The translations under genes were made by a program, and so were the position numbers. The notes below the pieces were generated by a model. That model saw nothing but the letters and a program-made list of their open reading frames with translations. It searched no databases and was not told where the DNA came from. Positions 45,624 through 54,279 of a DNA stretch of 64,000 bases are shown in pieces. How positions within the stretch are numbered: the first letter of the stretch is position 1; every line of letters begins with the position of its first letter. The DNA comes from Holophagae bacterium (GTDB lineage Bacteria; Acidobacteriota; Holophagae; Acanthopleuribacterales; Acanthopleuribacteraceae): assembly GCA_030429565.1 (NCBI GenBank), contig JAUIFE010000004.1:62001-126000 (forward strand), given 5' to 3'.

Positions 45624-48443
45624 CTAATGATCGGTTCTTTCGGGAGAGGGTTCGCCCTCTCCTTTTTTGCTTTTGGCGGCTAAGTGCGCGGCTTGGTCGA
45701 TGCGGTAGCCTTTTAAGGCGACGGTGTTTCCGTGTTTTGCTCCCCAAAACGCGTCACATTCGGCAATAAATGCGTCTAACTCTGCCGCGCCTTCGGGATA
45801 ATCACTTTCCACCAAGGCGACTACCCAACGAAAGGCATAGGTCATGGTCGTGTCATTTTGGCGGCCGAACGCCTGTTCGGAAAAATCGACCGCCTGACAA
45901 CCCCAAGGGACGGCCTGCTCGAATTCGTCCAACTTATAAAAAATGGTTGCCAGATTGTTGGCGATATCGCCGGCTAAGTCGAGGGCGGGATGGCCTTCGT
46001 CTTCGGAAATTTGGTAGGCAAGCCGGGCAATCGGCAGTGCTTCCTGAATCTCTCCCATACCCACCAACAGCGATGCGAACATGTTTAATTGGCGCGCACC
46101 AAGCAACGAGGGATCTTCCTGGCTGTAGGTACGTTCAAAGTAATCGAGGAACAGCGGTAGGAAGGTGCGGTCGTTCCCCGACGCGGCGGAGGCGAGACGG
46201 GTGGTATGAAAGAGGAAATACAAATCAAAGTTCTTGTAATCGCGATTACTGTTATAACGTGGGTACAACACACCGATTTGGTTCAGCATAAAATGGAAGC
46301 GATGTCGGCGTAAGTATAGGAACCCGGCAGACTTATGGATGGCTAAGGTTTGCGAGTGGTTGGCGCCGTAATAGGCGCTTGCTTCGTTCAGCGTCTCGTT
46401 TAGGAGGTTTTCCGCCTCGTCAAATCTGCCTTGCAGGGTATAGACGTTCATCAACGAGATCTTGCTGGTAAAAATATAGATCTGGTTCTCGTGGGTTTGG
46501 TCATTTTCGGTTAAAGCGCGCTCCAAATGGACAATGGCTTCGTCGTAACGACCCGTGTGGGTTAACACCGCACCCATGCTGTTGTGATACTTGAGACGCA
46601 AGCGCGGATTTTCCAGCGGGAATGACGCAATCAGTCGCGCTGTTTCGGCGAGAACCTGTTTCGCTTCCGCATAACGGCGTAGGTTGATCAGGCCCTCGGC
46701 AGCAAGGATGTGGAGGTTGCCGGTTAAGTGGATGTTCGATTGGGATGCGGGAAATTGAGCGATCAATGCTTGGTAGCACTTGAGCGCATTGGGCGTGGCA
46801 TCGATGGCTTTAAGGGTCAGGCAGCTCTCATAGCGACTTTCCAAACTCTCGGGTGAGCTTGCTCCGTAAACGGCGTTTCGCAAGACCAGGCCTTTGGCGA
46901 GGTGATCGCGTGACCGTTCAAATGCCGACACATTGCGGTAGGCTTTGCCGACCATGTGGTGCAAGTTACCGCGAATTTCCTCGTTGAGATTGAGTACGTC
47001 GATCTTGGGACTGAACTCATGCAAACGATCAATGACCTTGACGTCGGTGCCTTCGTTTTGGGGTGAGACCGAAGTAATGAATTCCTCGAGCAGGGCCACC
47101 GTGGTTTTGGCGGTTTGGGCTTCTTTGAGAATGCGCTGCTCGGCTTTTTTCGACTGGTAGAAACCAATGCTCAGGCCAACCAGGGCGACGAGAACACCCA
47201 CGGCCACGGTTGTGGCGGCGGCCGTCAACAAGCGGTTGCGTTTGATGAAACGCCCGACCTGGTAGGTCCAACTGGGTGGGCCCGCCAGAACTGGTTCGTC
47301 GGCGAGGTGGCGGTCGCAATCCTCGGCCAAGGCCAAGGCGCTTTCGTAGCGCCGCGCCGGTTCCTTTTCGATGGCCTTCATCGTGATCCAGTCCAAATCG
47401 CCGCGATAATATTTGCTGAGTTGGGCCGGTTTGCCGGCGAGGTTGGCGGGTTCGGCGTCGCTGACCAACACCGCCCGACTCGGCGTCTTGGGTTGGCTTT
47501 CGCGAATGGCCTGGAAGGTTTGGTCCCAAGAGAGAACCTCCAAGCTTTGGCGACTGAGCGGCAGGTCGCCGACCAGCATTTCGTAGAGGATGACGCCGAG
47601 TGAGTAGACGTCGGTGCGCAGGTCGATATCGCGATCGGTGACGCGGGTTTGTTCGGGGCTCATGTAACCGAGCGTGCCAACGGCGACGCCGGGGATGGTG
47701 AGTTGGGTAGCGGTGACTTGAAAGCTGTGTTCGAGGTGATCGTCGCTTTGTACGGCTTTGGCGATGCCGAAATCGATAATTTTGGGTTGCGGTACGGTGT
47801 CGATGGTGGTGACGAGAATGTTGGCTGGTTTAAGGTCGCGGTGAATAATGCCCCGTTGGTGGGCGAAATGAACCGCGCGACAAATGGCGCTAAACAGCGC
47901 CAGCCGTTGGCGCAGGTTCAGTTGATGTTCGCGGCAGTATTCCGCGAGCGCGGCGCCCTCCACGTATTCCATCGCGAAAAAGGGCAGGCCGTTGTCGGTG
48001 GTGCCGGAGAAGTGAACCGACGCAATATTGGGATGGTTCAAACGGGCGAGCGTTTGGACTTCCATTTCAAAGCGGCGCTGTAGGCGGTCGTTGGTGGTGT
48101 GAACGCGAATGACCTTAATCGCGACGCGCCGTTTGATGGGTTTGTTTTGTTCGGCCAAGTACACGGCGCCCATGCCGCCTTCCCCGATCAAACGCGTTAG
48201 GGTAAAGGGTCCGATTTCCTTGCCGACGAAATGGTCTTCTAACAAGGCCACGCTGTGCAGCGAGGCTGGGTCGAAGAAGGAGTCGGCGGCGGCCATATCG
48301 TCCGCGTCCAGGAGTTTCTGGAGTTCGAGGTAGAGCTCGGGTTCGTCTTGTTCCAGCTCGGCCAAATAGGCGGCCCGCGTTGGATGGTCCATTTCGTGGC
48401 ATCGTTCAAATGCCGCTTCTAATTTTTGCCAAAGTTGGCTCAT
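45624..48443 (-). CDS. Ser/Thr protein kinase with transmembrane helix and TPR region (kinase 2)
   Basis: 939 residues. N-terminal helical module (1-70), then a PknB-type domain: LIGEGGMGAVYLAE, VAIK lysine K110, HRDLKPANIL with D203, IDFGIAKAV, and GYMSPEQ. Catalytic residues are intact. One TM helix (TTVAVGVLVALVGLSIGFY, about 402-422) precedes about 500 residues of TPR-type helices (for example RYDEAIVHLERALTEN and GRFDEAENLLNETLNE). Same architecture as the kinases at 5.3 and 51.4 kb, but only moderately similar in sequence. The C-terminal codons overlap the terminator of the convergent gene. Confidence 0.93.
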   Translation of the reverse strand: MSQLWQKLEAAFERCHEMDHPTRAAYLAELEQDEPELYLELQKLLDADDMAAADSFFDPASLHSVALLEDHFVGKEIGPFTLTRLIGEGGMGAVYLAEQNKPIKRRVAIKVIRVHTTNDRLQRRFEMEVQTLARLNHPNIASVHFSGTTDNGLPFFAMEYVEGAALAEYCREHQLNLRQRLALFSAICRAVHFAHQRGIIHRDLKPANILVTTIDTVPQPKIIDFGIAKAVQSDDHLEHSFQVTATQLTIPGVAVGTLGYMSPEQTRVTDRDIDLRTDVYSLGVILYEMLVGDLPLSRQSLEVLSWDQTFQAIRESQPKTPSRAVLVSDAEPANLAGKPAQLSKYYRGDLDWITMKAIEKEPARRYESALALAEDCDRHLADEPVLAGPPSWTYQVGRFIKRNRLLTAAATTVAVGVLVALVGLSIGFYQSKKAEQRILKEAQTAKTTVALLEEFITSVSPQNEGTDVKVIDRLHEFSPKIDVLNLNEEIRGNLHHMVGKAYRNVSAFERSRDHLAKGLVLRNAVYGASSPESLESRYESCLTLKAIDATPNALKCYQALIAQFPASQSNIHLTGNLHILAAEGLINLRRYAEAKQVLAETARLIASFPLENPRLRLKYHNSMGAVLTHTGRYDEAIVHLERALTENDQTHENQIYIFTSKISLMNVYTLQGRFDEAENLLNETLNEASAYYGANHSQTLAIHKSAGFLYLRRHRFHFMLNQIGVLYPRYNSNRDYKNFDLYFLFHTTRLASAASGNDRTFLPLFLDYFERTYSQEDPSLLGARQLNMFASLLVGMGEIQEALPIARLAYQISEDEGHPALDLAGDIANNLATIFYKLDEFEQAVPWGCQAVDFSEQAFGRQNDTTMTYAFRWVVALVESDYPEGAAELDAFIAECDAFWGAKHGNTVALKGYRIDQAAHLAAKSKKGEGEPSPERTDH
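45643..45668 (+). terminator. strong rho-independent terminator inside the antisense kinase gene
   Basis: GGAGAGGG-TTCG-CCCTCTCC is a perfect 8-bp stem with a stable TTCG tetraloop, followed by six T. It serves the plus-strand gene ending at 45611. The same bases encode part of the last 15 codons of kinase 2 on the minus strand. Confidence 0.92.
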
Positions 48444-48952
48444 GCTGTTGCCCCCGTACGGCGACGCGTCGCGCTTATCATCCTACTAAAAATAGCGATA
48501 GGCAGGGGGTTTGGGTCGCACGGCCGGCCTGAAAACGGTATGCGTTTTCCGTAGCCTGGGCGGCGCAGGGATGCAAGTACCCTAAATGCCGACCGACGCA
48601 TGGGGTGGGTGACGTCGAAAGTTTCCTATCGCAAGCCAATGTGGGATACGTGCAGGCCATGCCGGCAAGGTACGTCGCTTCCGGCGGCCACAGCTTCGAC
48701 GACGAAGGCCTTTTTTGAAAAGAGCGGGTGCTAAATCTCGTTCGTGCCGCTAAACTTGCCTATTTCAACCTCAAAGCGACAATATCCGGGCGGCGGTTTC
48801 ACGATTCAAGGCGGACCCCTTGTGGCAGATGGTTGAATGAAGCATCTTAATTGAGGCACAACGATGCAAACCCGCATCTTGCCATGATGCACTCTGGCTC
48901 ATGCGACTTATCGCCTGGCGCGGCCCCAAACCAGCTCAAGAAAGGGTTTATT
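48444..48952. other. intergenic region between divergent genes
   Basis: 509 bp without a supported gene. GAAAACG-GTATG-CGTTTTC near 48531-48550 is a small perfect hairpin. Promoters for kinase 2 and the DUF2490-like gene must lie here. Confidence 0.4.
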
Positions 48953-49609
48953 ATGTTTCCCACGCGTCCTTTTCTGATACCCATGTGTTTTCTGGCCTTT
49001 GTGTTTGTCGGCAGCATGACAGTTCTGGCACAAAATGATAATCAAGCATGGTTGGCGGGGCGTAAAAGTCTACTAAAGAAGGATAATCTGGGAATTGACT
49101 TTTACTTCGAAATCCGAGTTCGTGAAGATGCGCGCCAAGCCTATGGTTACTTCTTCGGCCCCACCATTGCCTATAAGGTCAAACCTTGGTTGCGCGTTGG
49201 TGGCGCCTTTCGCGTGATCCACATAAAAAGGGGTGACCAGGGTTTTGCCAAAATTCGCCGGCCCGAGTTTGTGTTTACCTTTTCCCAAAAGCTCACTGGG
49301 CGTTTGCACTTCGCTCTCCGCAACCGCTATGAATATTTCTCGCGCGAAGGCCGCGATGACACAGATCGACTGCGTTCCCGCATCACCTTTTCTTCTCCGC
49401 TGCGCCGAGGCGCCTTAACCGGCCTTTATTTCAGCAACGAATTCTTCTACGTGGCGGAAACGGGCTTTTGGGAACGCAATCGTGTGATCCCCATCGGCTT
49501 TAATTTCAAAGTCGGCAGAAAACAAAAACTCAAGCTGTTTTATATGATCGAACACCTGCGTCGTGGTTCACGTGACTTCCACTCTCTTGGCGTTTTCTAC
49601 TCGTTTTAA
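48953..49609 (+). CDS. DUF2490-type outer-membrane barrel protein
   Basis: 218 residues. The start MFPTRPFLIPMCFLAFVFV and cleavage near VLAQ form a signal peptide; the ATG at 48953 has AAAGGG upstream, so the longer frame from 48851 is rejected. QNDNQAWLAGRKSLLKKDNLGIDF, LTGRLHFALRNRYEYFSR, DDTDRLRSRITFSSP and the terminal FHSLGVFYSF are typical of DUF2490 outer-membrane barrels. Function of the family is unknown. Stands alone. Confidence 0.85.
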   Translation: MFPTRPFLIPMCFLAFVFVGSMTVLAQNDNQAWLAGRKSLLKKDNLGIDFYFEIRVREDARQAYGYFFGPTIAYKVKPWLRVGGAFRVIHIKRGDQGFAKIRRPEFVFTFSQKLTGRLHFALRNRYEYFSREGRDDTDRLRSRITFSSPLRRGALTGLYFSNEFFYVAETGFWERNRVIPIGFNFKVGRKQKLKLFYMIEHLRRGSRDFHSLGVFYSF

Positions 49610-49703
49610 TCGGTTATCTCCAAGTCACGGCGGCGGGTCTCGTGTCTCTCATGCAATGGTGCCTTGCTTCGCTAACCCTGTTTTCGTTGCTTGGTGTGAT
49701 TGG

Positions 49704-49794
49704 CACCTAGCCGGCCGCACCTAGCCGGCCGCACCTAGCCGGCCGCACCTAGCCGGCCGCACCTAGCCGGCCGCACCTAGCCGGCCGCACCTAG
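49704..49794. repeat. 14-bp tandem repeat array ending in the hemN stop codon
   Basis: CACCTAGCCGGCCG is repeated six times without change, followed by a seventh partial copy CACCTAG at 49788-49794. The unit contains the palindrome GCCGGC. The TAG stop codon of hemN (49793-49791 on the minus strand) is formed by the CTAG of the last copy. Confidence 0.95.
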
Positions 49795-51197
49795 ATCGTC
49801 CTTGAAAACTGGCTCGGTTTTGTCTCGCCGAGGCGCCCGTCGAACAGCATGGCGACGTTGCGTGCCAGCAGCATGCCCAACGCTGTTGCCTCGTAACCGA
49901 AAGCTTTGACGGTTAATAGTTCGTCATCGACCATTTGGTGGAGCACTTCCCGCGCCTTGGGGAACAAATCGTCGAAGGCGACGCCTGCCTGGCTCTCAAT
50001 ACGTTTCACATCAATCACGAAACCACACATCCACTTTTGGATGATGTCGCGCCGGAATCGATCCTCCTCATCGAGCATCAGGCCACGTTCCATAACCGAG
50101 GCTCGGCCCGCGTTTTCTTGGTATTGGTCCAAATCCTTAGTGTTTTGTCCGTAGAAGGTGTCGAGCATGGAAATTGAACTGGCGCCCAAGCCAAGCATGT
50201 CCAGGTCGGGCAGCGTGGTGTAACCCTGGAAATTGCGGTGCAAATTGCCGTTGAGCATGGCTTTGGCGAGCGGATCCGACGGCTTGGCAAAATGGTCCAT
50301 ACCAATCGGCACGTAACCTGCCTCGGTCAACGCGCGCACGGCATTTAACAGAATCTTAAATTTAACCTGTGGCTCAGGCAGATCAGCACTGCGAATCAAG
50401 CGCTGGTGCCGCTTGAGGTGAGGGATGTGGGCGAAATTAAACAAAGCGATACGGTCCGGTCCCAGCTCAATGACCTGCTTGATGGTTTGGCTGAAACTGA
50501 TTTCGGTCTGCAGTGGTAGGCCGTAGATGAGATCCATGTTGACGCCGCCCTGACCCAATTGACGCCAGAGGTGCAGGTGTTCGGCTACCATTTCATAGGT
50601 TTGATGGCGATTGATGGCGCCTTGAACGCGTGGATTAAAATCTTGAATGCCCATGCTTAACCGTTCGAAACCCAAACGCGCAAACGCTTCGAGTTGTTCT
50701 TGGTTCAGCAGGCGTGGATCCACTTCAATCGAACGTTCGCAATCTTCGTCGAAGGCAAACCATTGTTGTAACTCTCCGATTAGGTCAAGCAACAGGTGTT
50801 TGGGGAACTGGTTGGGCGTACCGCCGCCCAAATGAAACTGGCGGATGCGTTTGCCGGCCAACAGTTCGGGATAGGCGCCGGCCTCTTGAAGCATGGCGCG
50901 CAAGTAGCGGCGCATGGGTTCAATTTTGCGTTCGACCTGCATGTGGCAACCGCAATACCAGCAAAGTTGGTGGCAGTAGGGGAGGTGGAGGTAAAGCGAA
51001 ACATCGCGGCGACCCGTGCGCCAGGCGTTGAACAAATCGTCTTGGTCAACCCGATCGTGAAAGGAAACCGCCGTGGGGTAAGAGGTGTAACGCGGGCCTT
51101 TGGTGTCGTAGCGTTCAACCAAGCGCCAAAGTGAGGCGTCGTCCTGGGGCAGTTGCAGTTGATCAATGGTGCGGGAAATCGTCAGGGGTTTGCTCAT
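49791..51197 (-). CDS. hemN: oxygen-independent coproporphyrinogen III oxidase
   Basis: 468 residues, radical SAM enzyme of heme synthesis that oxidatively decarboxylates two propionates of coproporphyrinogen III to give protoporphyrinogen IX without oxygen. PRYTSYPTAVSF (substrate/SAM region), the 4Fe-4S loop YCHQLCWYCGC with C75, C79 and C82, FHLGGGTPN, and SMGIQDFNPRVQGAINR are diagnostic of true HemN rather than HemW. The C-terminal HemN domain is complete. ATG at 51197 with GAGG upstream. The stop codon lies inside the end of a 14-bp repeat array, so the last residues (FSRTI) may differ from relatives. Confidence 0.96.
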   Translation of the reverse strand: MSKPLTISRTIDQLQLPQDDASLWRLVERYDTKGPRYTSYPTAVSFHDRVDQDDLFNAWRTGRRDVSLYLHLPYCHQLCWYCGCHMQVERKIEPMRRYLRAMLQEAGAYPELLAGKRIRQFHLGGGTPNQFPKHLLLDLIGELQQWFAFDEDCERSIEVDPRLLNQEQLEAFARLGFERLSMGIQDFNPRVQGAINRHQTYEMVAEHLHLWRQLGQGGVNMDLIYGLPLQTEISFSQTIKQVIELGPDRIALFNFAHIPHLKRHQRLIRSADLPEPQVKFKILLNAVRALTEAGYVPIGMDHFAKPSDPLAKAMLNGNLHRNFQGYTTLPDLDMLGLGASSISMLDTFYGQNTKDLDQYQENAGRASVMERGLMLDEEDRFRRDIIQKWMCGFVIDVKRIESQAGVAFDDLFPKAREVLHQMVDDELLTVKAFGYEATALGMLLARNVAMLFDGRLGETKPSQFSRTI

Positions 51198-51433
51198 GGG
51201 GCCTCGTCCTCCACGGAAAATGAAGATCGTTGGCGTCGCCGGCGCGTTCCAACAATCCAATAACGGTGGTCTATTATCAAGAACGATGCCGGCCTTGTGC
51301 TGGCGGTAAGTAGGCTAATTTAAGGGGGTTATACGGAGGGCGTTGGCGTGCCGCGTCACCTGGCGCAGCGTTGGCGCGCAACTTTGCGCAGGGATTGAGG
51401 ATTTCCTCGCGATCGCTTCCTCGCACCGTCGGG

Positions 51434-54163
51434 TTAAAGGGGCGCGCCTGCAGCCTTTAAGAGTTGGCCGGCCAAACGCGTTGCCGGCGCGTTGGGCCCT
51501 GTTTTTTCGCTGAGTTGCGCGGTTAAATGGCGCAGCTTGTCGGTGAGATCAGAGGTCGCGTCACCCGCGATCAGATTGGATTGCAAGCTGAGCACATCTA
51601 AGTACTCCAACTGCCAGTGGTCCGGTGTCTTTTTGAAAATTTGTTCGCGTGCTTGGGCGATCAAGGCTTTGGCTTCGTTGTGCTTGCCCTGAGCAATCAG
51701 CGTGCGGATTTTGCCGATCATGTAGGTGCCGCCCAGCGAGTTGTTGAAATCGCGGTTGAGTCGATGGCGATCCAATGCACTGTCGTAAAGCGCCAGTGCT
51801 TGCTCGGTATCGCCCTTGGCCAGCGCGGTTTCACCTAGTTGATAGAGAATGTTGGTAATCAGAATGTGGGTATCTTCGTAGCGTTTTTCGGCGCGGCGAA
51901 ACAGTTGACGCAAATCGTCTTCGACATCGTCGCCATTGAGCAGGCGGCGTTCGGCCAAAATTAAATTTTCCAAGCGCATGCGGTAAATATGAAGTTCGTC
52001 GTAGTCGCGTTCGTAGGTCGGCAAGGCCTTGGTGAAATAGTCATAAGCTTCGCGGTGTTTGCCTTGCGCTGAAAGAATGCGCGCACAGTTGCGGTAAACA
52101 CCACCGGTCAGGGGATGTTTTTCGCCCAACACGGCCTCGGCAATTCTTCGGGATTCCTCGATGTAGGCCCAGCCGTCGGCCAGGCGACCCATATCGAGCA
52201 TGAGCACCGCGATATTATTGAGCGAAGTCGAGGTATCGGGATGATCATTGCCGAGTACGCGGCGATCGAGTTCGAGCGATTCCTTATACAATTTTTCGGC
52301 ATCGGCGTAACGCGTTAGGTCGTGGTACAGGTAGGCCAATTCGTTGAGGGTCGTGGAAAAGTCGGCGTCGTCAATGCTTTCCTGCAGCCGCATAACCCGC
52401 AGGGATTCCTCGAACAACGGTTGGGCGCGGTCGAGTTGGCCCTGGCTGCGGACGGCCACCCCCATTTCCATTAAGATGCGCCAGCGACGATAGTGATCGT
52501 CGGGCCGGTTTTGTTCTAGCACCAACAGGGCTTCTTGGTCGAACTGTTCCGCTTCCACATAGCGGCCGATCTCCTCGTAAATATTGGCGCACTGCAGTAA
52601 CGCGTCGATCAGGGTTTCCGGATCCTTGGCTTTACGTGCCACTGCCAATTGTTCTTGACTCAATGGCAGTGCTTTCTCCCAGGCACCGAGATCTTGGTAG
52701 ACCTCAGCAATCATAGACATTAGGCGTGCACGGATTTCGGGTTCCTCGATCAGCGTGTCTTTTAGTTCCAGCGACGCGCGGTCGATCAACTCGACGGCGG
52801 TCAGTTTCTCACCACGTGCCTTTTGCGGGCCGCTTAAGGCGAAGATGGTTTCCAAGAAGTGGGTGACGGCGTTGGCGGCGTCGCGTTCTTTTTCCGAAAT
52901 TAAGCGCAGGCGAAAATTGAGCAAGCCAAAGCCGGCGAGGGTTAGCATCAACACGAGCGTTAGTGAGACGGGTAACCAATTGCGGCGGCAAAACTTGGCC
53001 GTGAAATAACTCAAGGTTTGCGGCCGTGCGGAAATCGGCATGCCGTCCAAATAGGCGGCGATATCACCCGCCAGCGCTTCGGCCGACGGGTATCGTTCCG
53101 CCGGATCTTTGCGCAGTGCCTTGCCGACAATGGTCTCCAGATCGCCGCGTAAATAACGACGCAGGATATGGATTTCGGTGTGTCGTTGGAAGGCGATGCG
53201 GTCGAGATCGAGCGTTTTGCCGGTGGGGTCGGGCCGGGTCGTTTGGGTGGCGGTGGTCAGCGCTTTGCCCAGTCTCGCCGGCTCGCGTTGACACACCACC
53301 TCAATCCATTCGTTAAAGTTATGACTTTTGATTTCGTAGGGTTTCACGCCGGCAAGCAGCTCGTACAAGATGATACCGAGCGAATAAACGTCGGTTGCGG
53401 CACCCAGCTCTTCGCCGCGAATTTGTTCCGGTGAGGCGTAGCTGGGCGTCATCACTTGCTCGTGGAAACGGGTTACCGTGTGTTGCACGGCGGTATCGGG
53501 GTTGAGCATGGTGGCGATACCGAAATCGAGGAGCTTGGGTTCGCCGGCTTGGGTGACCATGATGTTGGAGGGTTTGAGGTCGCGGTGGATAACCATGTTG
53601 CCATGGGCGTAGCGAACGGCTTCACAGATTTTTCGGAAAATCACGAGTCGGTCGCGAATCGAGAGGCGCTGCTCGTTGCAGAACTGGTCGAGCGGGGCAC
53701 CGTCGACGTATTCCATCGCCAGCCAGGGCAGGCCTTGTTCGGTCAGACCCGCATCCATGATGTGGGCAATGTGGGGATGATGGAACCGCGCCAAAATGCG
53801 GCGTTCTTTTTCGAAGCGGCGCACGACCTTGGGGTCGTTGGTCCCGACCACTTTCAGCGCGACTTGGTAACTGACGTCGGCACTGCGGGTGGCCAGGTAA
53901 ACGCGGCCCATGCCGCCGGAACCAACGGCTCGCTCAATTTGGTAACGGCCGAGGCGATCGCCTGGCTGCAAGGGTTGCAGCGTCTGAATCGGCGGCAAGC
54001 TGGGATTGTCTTGCTGTAACCAGCCACCTGTTTCCTGGGCCACCTTTTTCATCAGCTCTGGATCGTGCTGACAGAGTTCGGCTAGGAATGCGGCGCGCAG
54101 GTTAGAAGCATCGGTCTGCTTAATTTTGGCAACAATATCGGCGTGGTTATCGGCGGCCGTCAA
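51434..54163 (-). CDS. Ser/Thr protein kinase with transmembrane helix and TPR region (kinase 3)
   Basis: 909 residues from a TTG start with AGGAG 7 nt upstream. PknB-type domain: AVGSGGMGRVYLATR, VALK lysine K104, HRDLKPSNIM with D195, LDFGIATML and SYASPEQI. A TM helix (LPVSLTLVLMLTLAGFGLL, about 395-415) is followed by TPR repeats with clear TPR_12-type units (LNELAYLYHDLTRYADAEKL, LNNIAVLMLDMGRLADGWAY). The TPR part is better conserved than in kinases 1 and 2. It lies 116 bp downstream of the 963-residue coiled-coil gene on the same strand, which could be a partner or substrate. Confidence 0.92.
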   Translation of the reverse strand: MTAADNHADIVAKIKQTDASNLRAAFLAELCQHDPELMKKVAQETGGWLQQDNPSLPPIQTLQPLQPGDRLGRYQIERAVGSGGMGRVYLATRSADVSYQVALKVVGTNDPKVVRRFEKERRILARFHHPHIAHIMDAGLTEQGLPWLAMEYVDGAPLDQFCNEQRLSIRDRLVIFRKICEAVRYAHGNMVIHRDLKPSNIMVTQAGEPKLLDFGIATMLNPDTAVQHTVTRFHEQVMTPSYASPEQIRGEELGAATDVYSLGIILYELLAGVKPYEIKSHNFNEWIEVVCQREPARLGKALTTATQTTRPDPTGKTLDLDRIAFQRHTEIHILRRYLRGDLETIVGKALRKDPAERYPSAEALAGDIAAYLDGMPISARPQTLSYFTAKFCRRNWLPVSLTLVLMLTLAGFGLLNFRLRLISEKERDAANAVTHFLETIFALSGPQKARGEKLTAVELIDRASLELKDTLIEEPEIRARLMSMIAEVYQDLGAWEKALPLSQEQLAVARKAKDPETLIDALLQCANIYEEIGRYVEAEQFDQEALLVLEQNRPDDHYRRWRILMEMGVAVRSQGQLDRAQPLFEESLRVMRLQESIDDADFSTTLNELAYLYHDLTRYADAEKLYKESLELDRRVLGNDHPDTSTSLNNIAVLMLDMGRLADGWAYIEESRRIAEAVLGEKHPLTGGVYRNCARILSAQGKHREAYDYFTKALPTYERDYDELHIYRMRLENLILAERRLLNGDDVEDDLRQLFRRAEKRYEDTHILITNILYQLGETALAKGDTEQALALYDSALDRHRLNRDFNNSLGGTYMIGKIRTLIAQGKHNEAKALIAQAREQIFKKTPDHWQLEYLDVLSLQSNLIAGDATSDLTDKLRHLTAQLSEKTGPNAPATRLAGQLLKAAGAPL

Positions 54164-54279
54164 GAAGTCTCTCCTAATGAAAGGTGGCGATCACGAAACC
54201 ACCAAGGCGGCGGCGCGACCAAAAAAGGGCCGGCCGTCCTTCATTTTACGGCATTTACGGAGAAACCCAAGCGTACGGA

